Part shown: positions 32,136-41,731 of the stretch, one piece after another
How the letters are laid out: every line of letters starts with the position of its first letter
Position numbering within the stretch: the first letter of the stretch is position 1
DNA from: Phylloscopus collybita
Lineage: Eukaryota > Chordata > Aves > Passeriformes > Phylloscopidae
Assembly (NCBI GenBank): GCA_027886175.1
Contig: JAJNNQ010000002.1
Span: 310,001 to 374,000, forward strand
DNA: 64,000 bases
Direction: 5' to 3'
The notes under the pieces: model-generated
The model's database searches: none
What the model was told of the DNA's origin: nothing
Seen by the model: the letters and a program-made list of their open reading frames with translations, nothing else
Translations under genes and position numbers: made by a program

Positions 32136-32743
32136 CCAGGGACACTCAGGGACAGCCAGGGACGGACAGGGACGGACAGGGATGGACAGGGACACCCAGG
32201 GAGAGATAGGGACGCTCAGGGACAGATGGGGACACCCAGGGACACACGGGGAACTCAGACACCCAGGGACACTCAGGGACACTCAGGGACACCCAGGGAC
32301 ACCCAGGGACAGATGAGGACACCCAGGGACACACGGGGAACTCAGACACCCAGGGACACTCAGGGACACACAGGGACACACAGGGACACTCAGGGATACC
32401 CAGGGACACCCAGGGACACCCAGGGACAGATAGGGGTGCTCAAGGACACCCAGGGACAGATGGGGACACCCAGGGACACATGGGGGCAGACAGGGACATA
32501 CGGGGACACACAGACACCCAGGGACACTCAGGGACACCCAGGGACAGACAGGGACACCCAGGGACAGACAGGGACAGACAGGGACACACAGGGACACCCA
32601 GGGACACCCAGGGACAGACAGGGACATTCAGGGACACCCAGGGACAGACAGGGACACTCGGGGTCACCCAGGGACACCCAGGGACACCCAGGGTCACCCA
32701 GGGATGGACAGGGACACCCAGGGACACCCAGGGACACCCAGGG
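32136..32743 (+). repeat. 10-bp minisatellite (CAGGGACACC)n, ~61 units
   Basis: About 608 bp of an almost strictly 10-bp unit with substitutions (CAGGGACACT, CAGGGACAGA, TGGGGACACC). A roughly 88-bp sub-block containing CACGGGGAACTCAGACACC occurs twice (near 32228 and 32316), showing a higher-order duplication. Because 30 bp equals 10 codons, long frames stay open on both strands (Thr/Pro/Arg/Asp/Gln/Gly on +, Val/Ser/Leu/Pro/Cys on -). These are not genes. Confidence 0.97.
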
Positions 32744-32749
32744 CTGAGG

Positions 32750-32908
32750 GCCCCTCTCAGCTGGGGCTCCTCTCCAGGCTGGGCAGCCCCAGCTCCCTCA
32801 GCCTCTCCCGGGCACGGAGCTGCTCCAGGCCCTTCCCAGGAGCTCCGTGTCCCTCCGGTGATGAGGAGCCCAGAGCTGGACACGGCGCTGGGAGGTGGCC
32901 CCAAAACT
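32750..32908 (-). mobile_element. CR1 fragment (ORF2 tail region)
   Basis: Reverse-orientation sequence typical of the CR1 reverse-transcriptase 3' end: CTCCAGGCTGGGCAGCCCC, CAGCTCCCTCAGCCTCTCC and GGAGCCCAGAGCTGGACAC. It directly follows the 10-bp array. The 3' UTR is missing. Confidence 0.75.
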
Positions 32909-33384
32909 TTGGGAATTTCCACCTGCAAGCTGGTCCCTCACCTTTGTGCCAGATTTCCTGGGGGCAGGCCTGCAGGGCCGAGGATTTGCCAAGGGAGGCA
33001 CTGCCAGGTTTTCCAGGCATGCCAAGGAATCCATATGCACTTCCTAGAAGCCTTCCCCTCCGGAATTTGAATCAGGGCAGGTTGGAACAGGAACCAAGCA
33101 GGACCTGCTGTTAATTAGGGCTGCCAGAGCTCGTGCCTGCCTTTAGTGCGGGTGTATTTTATTTTTTATTTTATTTTTTTTTTTGACGTGATCTGTTGTG
33201 GAGCAGATGCTGGTGGTTGCTGTGCTGTGCACCACGCCAAGCCTCAGATGCTTCCCGAGGGTTCCTTCCAGCACCACGGGGATCAGGGTGGGGGTCACCT
33301 TTATTCCTGCAGGATGGTTAAGAGCCAGTCATGATCCCTGTTATCAGATGGTGAGGCTGATAAGGGGCTGTGAGCAGGGAAAAC
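32909..33384. other. Unique sequence, no gene seen
   Basis: About 475 bp, with a T-rich stretch at 33155-33185. No recognised element. Confidence 0.5.
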
Positions 33385-33714
33385 GAAAAAAAAAAAGGAA
33401 AGGAAAGGAAAGGAAAGGAAAGGAAAGGAAAGGAAAGGAAAGGAAAGGAAAGGAAAGGAAAGGAAAGGAAAGGAAAGGAAAGGAAAGGAAAGGAAAGGAA
33501 AGGAAAGGAAAGGAAAGGAAAGGAAAGGAAAGGAAAGGAAAGGAAAGGAAAGGAAAGGAAAGGAAAGGAAAGGAAAGGAAAGGAAAGGAAAGGAAAGGAA
33601 AGGAAAGGAAAGGGAAAAGAAAAGAAAAGAAAAGAAAAGAAAAGAAAAGAAAAGAAAAGAAAAGAAAAGAAAAGAAAAGAAAAGAAAAGAAAAGAAAAGA
33701 AAAGAAAAGAAAAA
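33385..33714 (+). repeat. Compound (GGAAA)n-(AAAAG)n tract
   Basis: A 330-nt run without a + strand pyrimidine: about 44 copies of AAAGG (to about 33613) switch to about 20 copies of AAAAG. The switch looks like one G-to-A change followed by independent expansion. Frames of up to 244 codons here are artefacts. Confidence 0.97.
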
Positions 33715-34207
33715 TGTTTTTTGCCGGCTGGGGTCGTTTAACAAACGTGTTGCAACAGAAGTTTGAAGTCCTTGACATCCAAACCCCAAAGCATTTCGCA
33801 CTCCTAACCTCCTCCTCCCGCCTCTCCTCCCCTCCAGGAACAGAAGGAGGTAATTTCCAAGGTCAGCACGTCCCCTTTTTATTCAGATGCTTCTTTGAAA
33901 GAGGAAGAAGGGAAGAGACACATCTCTCCTGACCTGTGGATTCTGAGCTTGAAAGGGCTCTGCGGAATAACTCTCCCCTGGTTTGGAAGGCTCATTGCTG
34001 ACATACCTCGGGAGCAGCCAGATCTGATAGGGAATATCACTCCCAATCCTTGCATGGAGCTAGTTTCCTAATCTCCTTGCTCCATCGCTGCGAGGTTAAT
34101 AGGAAAAACAACAAATGGGAATATTGCTGCAATCAGGCAGAGATCCCAACGCTGTTTACATGGTTACACAGCTTTCATGTGCAGCAGACAGCAAACAGAT
34201 GGCTCCC
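33715..34207. other. Unique sequence, possible conserved element
   Basis: About 490 bp, repeat-free. The part at about 34000-34200 has balanced composition and motifs such as GTTTACATGGTTACACAGC, but conservation cannot be judged from one sequence. Confidence 0.4.
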
Positions 34208-34555
34208 TGAGCAGAAAGACACCTAAATCTGGGGGTTTTTGAGCAGAAAGACACTTAACTTTGGATATTTTTGAGCAGAAAGACACTTAAATTCGGGGAT
34301 TTTTGAGCAAAAGACACCTAAAATCGGATTTTTTTGAGCAGAAAGACACCTAAATTTGGATTTTTTTCTTCCTAACTGGGATGAAATTCATTCTTCTACC
34401 TGGTTCAGCAGTGCCTGGAGGCACTGATGGCTCCCCGAGCAGAAAGACACCTAAATCTGAATTTTTTTGAGCAGAAAGACACCTAAAATTGGATTTTTTT
34501 TTTTCCTTAGTGGGATAAAATTCCCACTTCTATCTGGTTCAGCAGTGCCTGGAGG
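34208..34555 (+). repeat. ~32-bp minisatellite with higher-order duplication
   Basis: GAGCAGAAAGACACCTAAAT-type units start at 34209, 34241, 34273, 34305, 34336, 34437 and 34469. After five units comes a roughly 80-bp spacer ending CTGGTTCAGCAGTGCCTGG, then two more units and the same spacer again. The array is therefore units plus spacer, duplicated once with loss of units. Confidence 0.92.
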
Positions 34556-34689
34556 CCAGCCCTGCGATGAGGGATGTGTCACTCAAGGTGCTTCAGGGAT
34601 TCATGGCAAGAAGCCCCAGAAAATTAAAAATTAAAACGAGTTGTGATGTCCCTGTTTGAAAGTGAGTGCAAAGTGCATCCCTGGGCCGG

Positions 34690-35412
34690 GATAACTCCGG
34701 GATCAATCCAGGCTGGGGATGAAGGGATTGGGAGAAGGACCTGGGGGTGCTGCTGCCTCAGAGCTGGACATTCCCTGACCGTGGGCACTGGGGCCAGAAA
34801 TCCAATCATATCCTGGGCTGATCCCCCAGCCTGGGCAGCAGGGGAGGGGGAATTCTGCCCCTCTGCCCCCGTGCTCAGGTGAGGCCCCACCTGAGGAGCT
34901 GCCCCAGCCCCGGATCCAGCACGGGAAGGAGCTGGAGCTGCTGCAGAGAGCCCAGAGGAGGCTCCAGGGTGATCCCAGGGATGGAGCAGCTCTGCTGGGA
35001 GGAAAGGCTGGGAGAGCTGGGAATGTTCAGCTGGAGAGGAGAAGCTGTGGGGTGAGCTCAGTGTGACCTTCCAGGACCTGGAGGGGCTGCAGGAAAGATG
35101 GAGAGGGACTTTGGACAGAGAATGGACAGACAAGACACAGGGAATGGCTTCAAGTTGACAGAGGGCAGGGATGGATGGGATTTTGGGAAGGAATACCTGG
35201 CTGGGAGGGTGGGGAGAGGCTGGGCTGGAATTCCCAGAGAAGCTGTGGCTGCCCCTGGATCCCTGGAAGTGCCCAAGGCCAGGTTGGAGGGGACTAAAAG
35301 ATGATCCAGTTCTACCCCCTGCCATGGGCAGGGACACCTTCCATTATCCCAGGGTGGTCCAAGCCCTGTCCAAGCTGGCCTTGGTTCCCAAACCATTTTG
35401 GGATTCTGGGAA
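34690..35412 (+). mobile_element. CR1 retroposon with internal inversion
   Basis: About 720 bp forward CR1 covering the ORF2 tail (GAAGGACCTGGGGGTGCTG, GAGGAAAGGCTGGGAGAGC) and the 3' UTR (GAGAAGCTGTGGCTGCCCC). From about 35288 to 35384 the sequence is in the opposite orientation (GCCATGGGCAGGGACACC). It then returns to forward CR1 with CCCAAACCATTTTGGGATTC. The reading frame is broken. Positions 34859-35080 are identical to the reverse complement of 62248-62469. Confidence 0.92.
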
Positions 35413-36770
35413 ATACCTGATGGGGAAGAAAAAAAAAAAAGATAAAGATGGAACCAGGAGCTTCTCAGTGAAACCCAGGGCCTGGCAAAGAGACCAATGG
35501 AAATTCAGAAAAATTCTGTTTAAATAGAGGAAAACTCTTTTTTTGTCATTTTTGACTGGGAGGGCAGTTGAACTTTGGGACAGACTACCCAGTGAAGGTG
35601 TAGAGGTATCCAAACCCAGGAGTCTGTGCTGGATGTTTGATGCCAGAGGAAAAGATCCTGCCTGGATCAGGCTCCACACTGCAGCGAGACCAAGGAATAC
35701 AAACCACTGGGAGGCAAAGGGTCAAGCAGATCAAAGCACCTGGTACCTCACCCTGAAGGTGAGAACAAAAGGCCTGGACAAAAGCCAAGGAGGAGGAAAT
35801 TCCAAGTGAGAGGGATGGGGAAAGCCAGGACAGAGAAAATGCTGAGTTACTGCTGCTCACCCAGTCTCAGGACAAAGCAGAGGAGAATTTTTTTTTTCTG
35901 CTCCTTTCTCCTCTTGCCGCGTTTCGGGTTTGACTTGGGCTGAAGTCGATTTTTTTATGGCCTCACAGCTGCTGGGAGGTTTGAAACAAGACTAAAGTGG
36001 GTCTAAAATATCCCCAGTGACAGATCTGGGCGAGCACTTTGCCAGGGTATCAGTAACAGCATCAAATTAGGCTCAGAAACGGGGAAGATCTCATCCAACC
36101 CCTGCTGAAATCAGGGGAAAAGACTTTCCTGGGCTTTGGGATGGTTCAGTCAGGCCTCAGGCATGGCAATTAAAGCAGAAATTGGACAGATTCTGCTGCA
36201 GGAACCACCAGAGGGAATTGTTAATGCACTGACAGCACCACCCCGCTTGTGTAACCAAAACCCAGCACAAAAACCTCTAAATACTTGCTCATCTCCATTA
36301 CTTGGACCAGTCTGGAAAGCCTAAGGATTAACAGATTTGGGACTATGAGGTTTTGCTCACGTAAATTAATTTTCAATATGATAAATATGAAACAACTGGG
36401 AAGAACAGGAGCTGCTTTTATCAATTTTGGTTTTATGTACTCATTTTTTTCCAGTGATTTTGATCTGATTTCTCCCCCTGCTGCAGGATGATGGAGCAGG
36501 ATCCTCCAGGATCCAGTCCCTGGAGTGTTTAGGCAGCCGGGCAGTCCTGACTCCCTCAAAGCCTTGGCTATGGATGACATTTTCTATTGCTGTCAGAGTT
36601 CCCTGAAATAACTTGAATTTTCAGTACAAGCCAGGGCACTGAGGCTGAAAAGAAGGAGGTGAATTGTGGGAAGCTTTAATCAGGGTTAAGGGTTTAGCTT
36701 GGACTTTTCAATGGCAATTTCAAAACATGAGAAAATCTCCTTTTTTTTATCTTTTATAATTTTTGTGGGT
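35413..36770. other. Unique sequence, no gene seen
   Basis: About 1.35 kb with short A-runs at about 35430 and T-runs at about 35888. Frames up to 119 codons show no recognisable domain. Confidence 0.5.
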
Positions 36771-36779
36771 TTTTTTGGT

Positions 36780-36811
<32 letters not shown>

Positions 36812-36870
36812 TGGTGTTTTTTGGTGGTGTTTTTTTGTTTGTTTGGGGTTTTTTTGTTTGGTTGGTTTTT
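36771..36870 (+). repeat. T-rich / G-T low-complexity tract
   Basis: A run of about 30 T residues at 36781-36810 flanked by GTTTT and GGTTTT-type repeats. Phe/Val/Gly-rich frames are artefacts. Confidence 0.92.
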
Positions 36871-36950
36871 TTTGCAGGTGAAACTAGCTTGAGTAACCCA
36901 GAACCATTCAGGCAATTGGTACCATTCACTTGCCTATTGAAATCCACAGA

Positions 36951-37070
36951 GGTATAATCAGATATATACAGATATAATCAGATATATACAGATATAAAGA
37001 GATATATGCAGATATAAAGAGATATATGCAGACATAAACAGATATATTCAGGTATAAACAGATATATTCA
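36951..37070 (+). repeat. 20-bp minisatellite, 6 units
   Basis: Six head-to-tail 20-bp units of the form GATATATACAGATATAATCA with substitutions (ATGCA, TTCA, GGTATAAACA). Confidence 0.94.
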
Positions 37071-37540
37071 GCTGCACACCCACACGTGCCCGGGTTGAAA
37101 TCTCACACCAACATTTCCCCTCTCCAGTAAGAGACACTTTCCTCGTCTCTCCTCAGTGTGGTTTTCTGTATTTACATCGGCCTCAAATGCAATTTATCAC
37201 GTTTTCAGCCCTGACAGTGTGAATAGATTGCCATTTATTAGGCATTGGCAGGGCATTAAAACATCTGGTTCCTAAGAAACAACGGGATTTTTTTTTCTGG
37301 AGCTTTCGTTCCGTTCGGTGGAATTACTTCGGGAAAATCTCCAGGGAGAAACCTCTGGCTCGACAGCTTCCAGCCACATTCCTGCAAGAGCCCTTGGCAT
37401 CAGCAGCAGGGGAAGTTTGGGGGTTGTTCTTTTCCTGCATCCAAGGGACAGAAGGGAATAAGAGGGAGGGAAGCACAGGGAAAAAACTGGGAGAGAGCTG
37501 GGATCGTATCGTGCATTGCCTGGATTTTGTAGGATCCCAG
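37071..37540. other. Unique sequence, possible conserved element
   Basis: About 470 bp, repeat-free. The part at 37080-37265 contains AATGCAATTTATCACG and other AT-rich core-like motifs, but no gene is supported. Confidence 0.4.
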
Positions 37541-38206
37541 TGATACCTTGGGAAGGCTGAGCTGGAACAGAGATGGCACAGAGCTGGAGAATAAAGCAGA
37601 GATTTATTGAAAAGGCCTTTAAGGACCTTGGGCAGGACAAGAGCCTGGCCAGGGCTGCACCCAAGGTGGGATGCAAAATAGACACAAAATGGTCCCAAAA
37701 TGGACACAAAATGGACACAAAATGGACCCAAAATGGACACAAAATGGACACAAAATGGTCACAAAAGGGACCCCAAAATGGTCACAAAATGGACACAAAA
37801 TGGACCCAAAATGGACCCAAAATGGACACAAAATGGACCCCAAAATGGACACAAAATGGGCACAAAATGGACACAAAATGGGCACAAAATGGACACAAAA
37901 TGGAGGCCCGGTCACCAGGTCTCACACTTTGATCAGTTCTGGTCCATTTGCACTTTGGGGTTGAATTGTCCAATTCCAGCTCCAGCTGATGCAGTCCCAC
38001 CCTTCTTGTTTTCTCCCTCCAGCCCCCGCTGTTTGTGCTTTTGGGCCTGGAAACTTGTCCCAGCTGTGCTTGGTGTGCAGCAGGAGCAGGATTTGTTTTG
38101 TGTCCCTGCTGTGTGCAGAGCTGAGTGACCCTGGATGTGAGGCTGGGAGCTGCACCCCTGGGCAGCACAGAACCTGGGATACACGGAATTAAAACTTGAG
38201 GCATCA
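37541..38206 (-). mobile_element. Solo LTR with expanded internal minisatellite
   Basis: The element runs from TGATACCT to AGGCATCA, an 8-bp imperfect terminal inverted repeat. It is flanked by a 4-bp duplication CCAG (37537-37540 and 38207-38210). On the - strand the 3' part has an AATAAATC polyadenylation signal. It is the same LTR family as 57330-57797 (opposite orientation), but 666 bp long instead of 468 because of about 228 bp of ACAAAATGG-type repeats. A 4-bp duplication fits a class I (gamma-like) retrovirus. There are no internal genes. Confidence 0.9.
37678..37905 (-). repeat. ACAAAATGG minisatellite inside the LTR
   Basis: About 20 units, mostly 11-12 bp (ACAAAATGGAC, CCAAAATGG, CACAAAATGGG), all within the LTR body. 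The related LTR at 57.3 kb has only about three units (TGTCCATTTTG on its + strand), so the array grew in this copy. Confidence 0.96.
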
Positions 38207-38400
38207 CCAGGATCATTAAGATTGGAAAGAACCTCCAAGATCATCACTCCAGCCTTTAACTGAACACCCCCATCTCCACTAAACCATGTAATGAATGGCC
38301 ACATTTATTCATTTTTTGAACACTCACCTTCTGTCAACCTGATCCATGGGCAATTTATCTCCAAAATTCCCTCCCAGCTGAGGCCTGACTGATGGGGAGG
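38207..38400 (-). mobile_element. Old CR1 fragment (divergent subfamily)
   Basis: Reverse orientation: GATTGGAAAGAACCTCCAAG, GATCATCACTCCAGCC and CCACTAAACCATGTAATGAA match the other common avian CR1 end type (accepted motif: CTAAACCATGTCC, followed by a CACATTTA-like stretch). It is diverged and abuts the LTR. Confidence 0.75.
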
Positions 38401-39689
38401 ATCCGAGCATGTGGCAGCTCCCAGCAGAGGTCAAATGTGGGAGGAAGGAAACCTGGATTTGCTACAACTGTACGAGGAGCAGCCCCAGTCCTCTGGAAGT
38501 GAATTTTAATCTCCAAACCATGGGAAAGTTTTTGTTGGATGTCTGTCAGTCCCTTGTCCAACCAGCTCATTCCTTTGGAAGAGCGACGGAAAAACTTGAA
38601 CGAAGCCTGCTTCAATCCTGGAAATGCCCAAGGGCAGAGATTTTTGCTGCTATGGAATTCTAGGAGGGACACTGGGGAAGGACAAAAAAAAAAACCTGTC
38701 CCAAAGTTGGGAACAGCAGCAGCAGACTCGGGATGAGAACTTCCAAGTGGCAACGGGCCACGGTGAGGAAAAAGCCCAACCCTAAAAGCAGATTAGCATT
38801 GAACGAATGTCAAATAAAATACTTCCGGTCAGCCCAGTGAATCCAAGTGAAACAATCCCCTTTCAAGGAATGCTGAAATATTTCATTTTTTTTTTCACAA
38901 AAGAAAGAAAAAAAGCAAAAAAAAAGCAAAAAAAAAAAAAAAAAAAGGCAAAAAAAAAAAGGCAAAGAAAAAGCAAAAAAAAAAAAGCTGAAGGAAAACA
39001 TTTTGACGGATGCATTTCCATTTAGTGAAAGAAAGAAGAATTGATCTTCTCCTCCTAATTTGGAATGAGAGCAGATGACCCAATCCCCCCTCCCAGAATC
39101 CAAAATCCTAAAGTTCAGTGTAAGGACTGAGGGAAGCAGATGAGTAAAGTAGGTCATAACAGATCCTCTGGAATTTGGGAATCTGGAAATTCCTTCCGTG
39201 GCCTTGCACATTTAAATATGCACACAATGGCACAGAAATAACCGTCTTAGTACCCTAAATTTTGGGAAGGAATTGGCTGGATTCCACTGATTTAAAAAAA
39301 TCCCAGCAACTAAATCAAATCCACACTCCCTGTCGCAAAGACAGCAATTTTAAATGATGGCAAAACCAGAAGAAAACCCTTCCCTAAAAATGATATATCC
39401 ATCCACAGATTGCTCCACCTTAGTTCTGCTGGAATTCCCTGCTGCATCCTGGGAATAAACACCCTCATCAGTCTGAGTCTGCAAGATCCTGAATCTGATT
39501 TTTCCTGATGTTGACGTTTCCTGCCACTGTTTTGCTGGGTTTGCTGCCTAAAATTCTGGCCTAAAATTCCCTGGGAGATGTGGAAATCTATGGAGGGTTT
39601 ATGAAAAAATTGCTCCACAATTTTCTTTTGGAGACAATTAAATTCCTTGGTGGATGGACAGAATCCCTGGGCCTCTCCTGCTGTTTTTT
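38401..39689. other. Unique sequence with an A-rich tract
   Basis: About 1.3 kb. Positions 38884-38990 are A-rich (AAAAGC units). Other parts are ordinary. No gene recognised. Confidence 0.5.
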
Positions 39690-39737
39690 GTTGTTTGTTT
39701 TTGGTTTATTTTTTGGGTTTTTTGGGTTTTTTTTTGT
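39683..39737 (+). repeat. T-rich low-complexity tract
   Basis: GTTTTTTG/GGTTTTTT units, about 55 bp. Confidence 0.85.
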
Positions 39738-40156
39738 CCCACCGTGTTTAAATTCACATTGAACACCTGCCAAAAATGAGAACTTATAGGGCAACAAATG
39801 CCCAGAAAAAGTTCAAATCGGAGTGTGGAATCAGCACCATCCTCTTGATTTCCTTCCTCATCAGGAGCTGTAAAAAAAGCACTTCAATCCAGGTTTGAGG
39901 GACAAACCAGAGCATCCTCTGGCTGAAAATAGTTGGTTTTACCCCTTGGTGGGGCCAGCCTGCTTCTGCCAGGCTAAGCTGAGGGCTGTGTGGGGAAAAA
40001 AATCGGCAAATAAATCGGTTTTGGTTATGTGGAGTCCAGGGAGCATCCAGGGCTTGGCTTCCTGCTCCTCAAAGAGGCTCCTGCAGCCTTCCAATACCTT
40101 AAGGAAGATGGGGACAGGTTTTTTTACTGGAGCCTGCTGTGACAGGACAAAATATG
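39738..40156. other. Unique sequence, no gene seen
   Basis: About 420 bp before block C copy 2. No feature recognised. Confidence 0.5.
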
Positions 40157-40493
40157 GAAGAGGAAAAAGTGGCAGCGATTCCTTTGGGAAATTTTATTTC
40201 CTGTTAAGTTTTTCTGCTGCTCTTTTAAGTCCATTTTTACACGCAGGTTAAGGTTTTTCTTTCAGGCTATGTTGATTAAATAAAAATAGGTTTTCTATAC
40301 TAAACTAATATCTTCTCCACAAAAGCTCTCTGTTATTCTCCTGTGATCTTTAATTATTATTTTCCTGTCATAACTTTAGAGATGAAGTAACCCCAGACTG
40401 ACATCCTCCATCAACAAAAAAACCCCAGCCTTTTAAAGGAGCAGAGAAAACGAAATCCAGTGAAATACTGATAAAATACAACGGAAATATTGT
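40157..40493 (+). repeat. Duplicated block C, copy 2
   Basis: Direct repeat of 31572-31932: same TTTATTTCCTGTTAAGTTTT start region and GTAACCCCAGACTGACATCC centre. It is shorter by loss of a T-rich insert. Confidence 0.9.
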
Positions 40494-40599
40494 GATGGTT
40501 TCTAACTAAGGGAGGGTTGACTTAGACCAGATAAAAGGAAGATTATTGTGTGATAACAGTGGAGAAACACTGCCACAGTCAGTGCCCAGACAGGTGGCA

Positions 40600-40689
40600 G
40601 GTGTCCCACACCTGGAAATATTCCAGGCCTGGTTGGACAGGGCTTGGAGCAACCTGATCCGGTTGAAGATGCTCATTGCAGGGATGAGG
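40600..40689 (+). mobile_element. CR1 3' fragment
   Basis: Forward CR1 piece: GGTTGGACAGGGCTTGGAGC, then AACCTGATCCGGTTGAAGAT and CTCATTGCAGGG, the end type of a second CR1 subfamily. The extreme 3' end is missing, and it joins a reverse CR1. Confidence 0.82.
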
Positions 40690-40868
40690 CTGTGCCAGGA
40701 CCTTTCCACCCTCACAGGGAGCAATTCCATCCTAAAATCCACTCTACACCTGATCTCTGTCAGCTTAGAGCCTTTCCCCTTGTGCTGCTGCTCCAGTTCC
40801 AGTCTCTCTCCAGCTTTCCTGTAGCCCCTTGAGGTCCTGGAAGCTGCTCAGGGGTCTCCACACAACAC
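40690..40868 (-). mobile_element. CR1 fragment, reverse
   Basis: Reverse CR1: CTGTGCCAGGACCTTTCCAC, CACCCTCACAGGGAGCA, CTCTCCAGCTTTCCTGTAG and GAGGTCCTGGAAGCTGCTC. It meets the forward fragment at about 40689 in a 3'-to-3' type junction. Confidence 0.82.
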
Positions 40869-41050
40869 AATGCTGCTCCCACTGCAGTTAGTGACGTGAG
40901 GACAGATGTTAGGGCTGTCAGACATGCAACCCTACAAACCAGAGCCACCACGGGTTTTCCTTTTGCTGGCACCTGGGCATGGTTGTCAGGAATTTGAAGG
41001 ATTGTGTTGGATGGATTCGTCTGACCATTCAGAGTCCCTCCACAAACAAC

Positions 41051-41219
41051 TTAAAAAAAAAAACAAACCCAAAAAACCCCACAAAAAACAAAAACAAAAA
41101 CAAAAAAACCACAAAAAACCAAAAAACCCCCCCAAAAAACCAAAACCAACCAAACAAAAAAAACCCCAACAAACACACACAAAAAAAACCCAAAACAAAA
41201 CAAAACAAAAACAGAAAAA
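41051..41219 (+). repeat. A/C-rich low-complexity tract
   Basis: AAAAAC, CAAAACC and CCCCAAAA-type units, about 170 bp with no G or T over most of its length. It lies within the env remnant and disrupts its frame. Confidence 0.93.
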
Positions 41220-41337
41220 CCCCTGAGAGATTTGGCAAATGAAATTAAAGCAGAGGATGGATCATGGTTGGATGACTTGTTTGAAGGATGGAGCTTTGCA
41301 CCTTGGCTAAAGGAGATTTGCAAAATAGGTTTATATG

Positions 41338-41630
41338 TGTTGCTGTGGGACACAATGAATGAGATGCGGACTCGTGATTTAGAAGGTTGATGCTTTGAAA
41401 AAAAGGGCTGGTTTATTCTCAGAACTTATTTTTATACTTTTTTACAATGTGCCCACCTAAGAGGTGGGATCTTTTGAACCATTGGTCACACCAAGGGTCA
41501 ACAAGCAAAGTCCCTCCTTAGGAGAGAAATGTGAAAAACAAGAGAGTTTACAGAGTGTGACCTTGTTTACCATTTTAGATCCCTGGGAAAGAACTTAAAA
41601 AAACCCCAAACATGACAAACAGTGACTACA
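41338..41630 (-). mobile_element. Solo LTR with 6-bp target-site duplication
   Basis: A 293-bp element, TG...CA, with perfect flanking TATATG (41332-41337 and 41631-41636). On the - strand it has a GTATAAAAATAAG TATA region and a GAGAATAAACC polyadenylation signal. Same family as 23055-23352 and 63387-63688. It is inserted in the env remnant of an older retrovirus. Confidence 0.94.
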
Positions 41631-41715
41631 TATATGCATTGATGGTTTTAGTGACAATGTTAGAGTGCCTTGTGCACTTCACTGTGCACGGCCATCAAGG
41701 AAGCCTTTTGCCTTC

Positions 41716-41731
41716 AAGAGAGAGGGGGAAA
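41716..41731 (+). other. Retroviral polypurine tract
   Basis: AAGAGAGAGGGGGAAA immediately precedes the TGTGGGAAG start of the 3' LTR, the expected position for the plus-strand primer tract in reverse transcription. Confidence 0.8.

Larger units (their letters stand above)
40905..41731 (+). pseudogene. Endogenous retrovirus env (TM subunit) remnant
   Basis: This is a decayed 3' part of a retroviral envelope gene. What I see: at 40984-41010 a frame with the Cys-x6-Cys spacing of the TM disulphide motif (CQEFEGLC), but the expected second cysteine of the CC pair is Trp (TGTTGG). Next come a DHSES stretch, an A/C-rich tract (41051-41219) that changes the reading frame, and a Trp-rich membrane-proximal stretch ending in a hydrophobic segment. 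A solo LTR (41338-41630) is inserted inside that hydrophobic region with a 6-bp duplication. The CX6CC motif is typical of gamma-type Env; the class assignment here is inference. Surface subunit, pol and gag are absent. The gene is broken by the cysteine loss, the frame change and the insertion and cannot encode a working protein. A polypurine tract and 3' LTR follow, which supports the identification. Confidence 0.75.

Noticed and set aside
32226..33070. Overlapping frames of 173 and 196 codons with Gly-Thr-Pro-Arg-Asp-Thr-Gln repeats
   Set aside because: A 10-bp unit gives a 30-bp coding period, so all frames stay open. Collagen-like or extensin-like appearance is coincidental.
33198..33932. 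244-codon forward frame rich in Lys/Glu/Arg/Gly
   Set aside because: Translation of the AAAGG/AAAAG tract with random ends.
34624..35337. 237-codon reverse frame
   Set aside because: It is antisense to CR1 and includes its inverted segment. No independent coding evidence.
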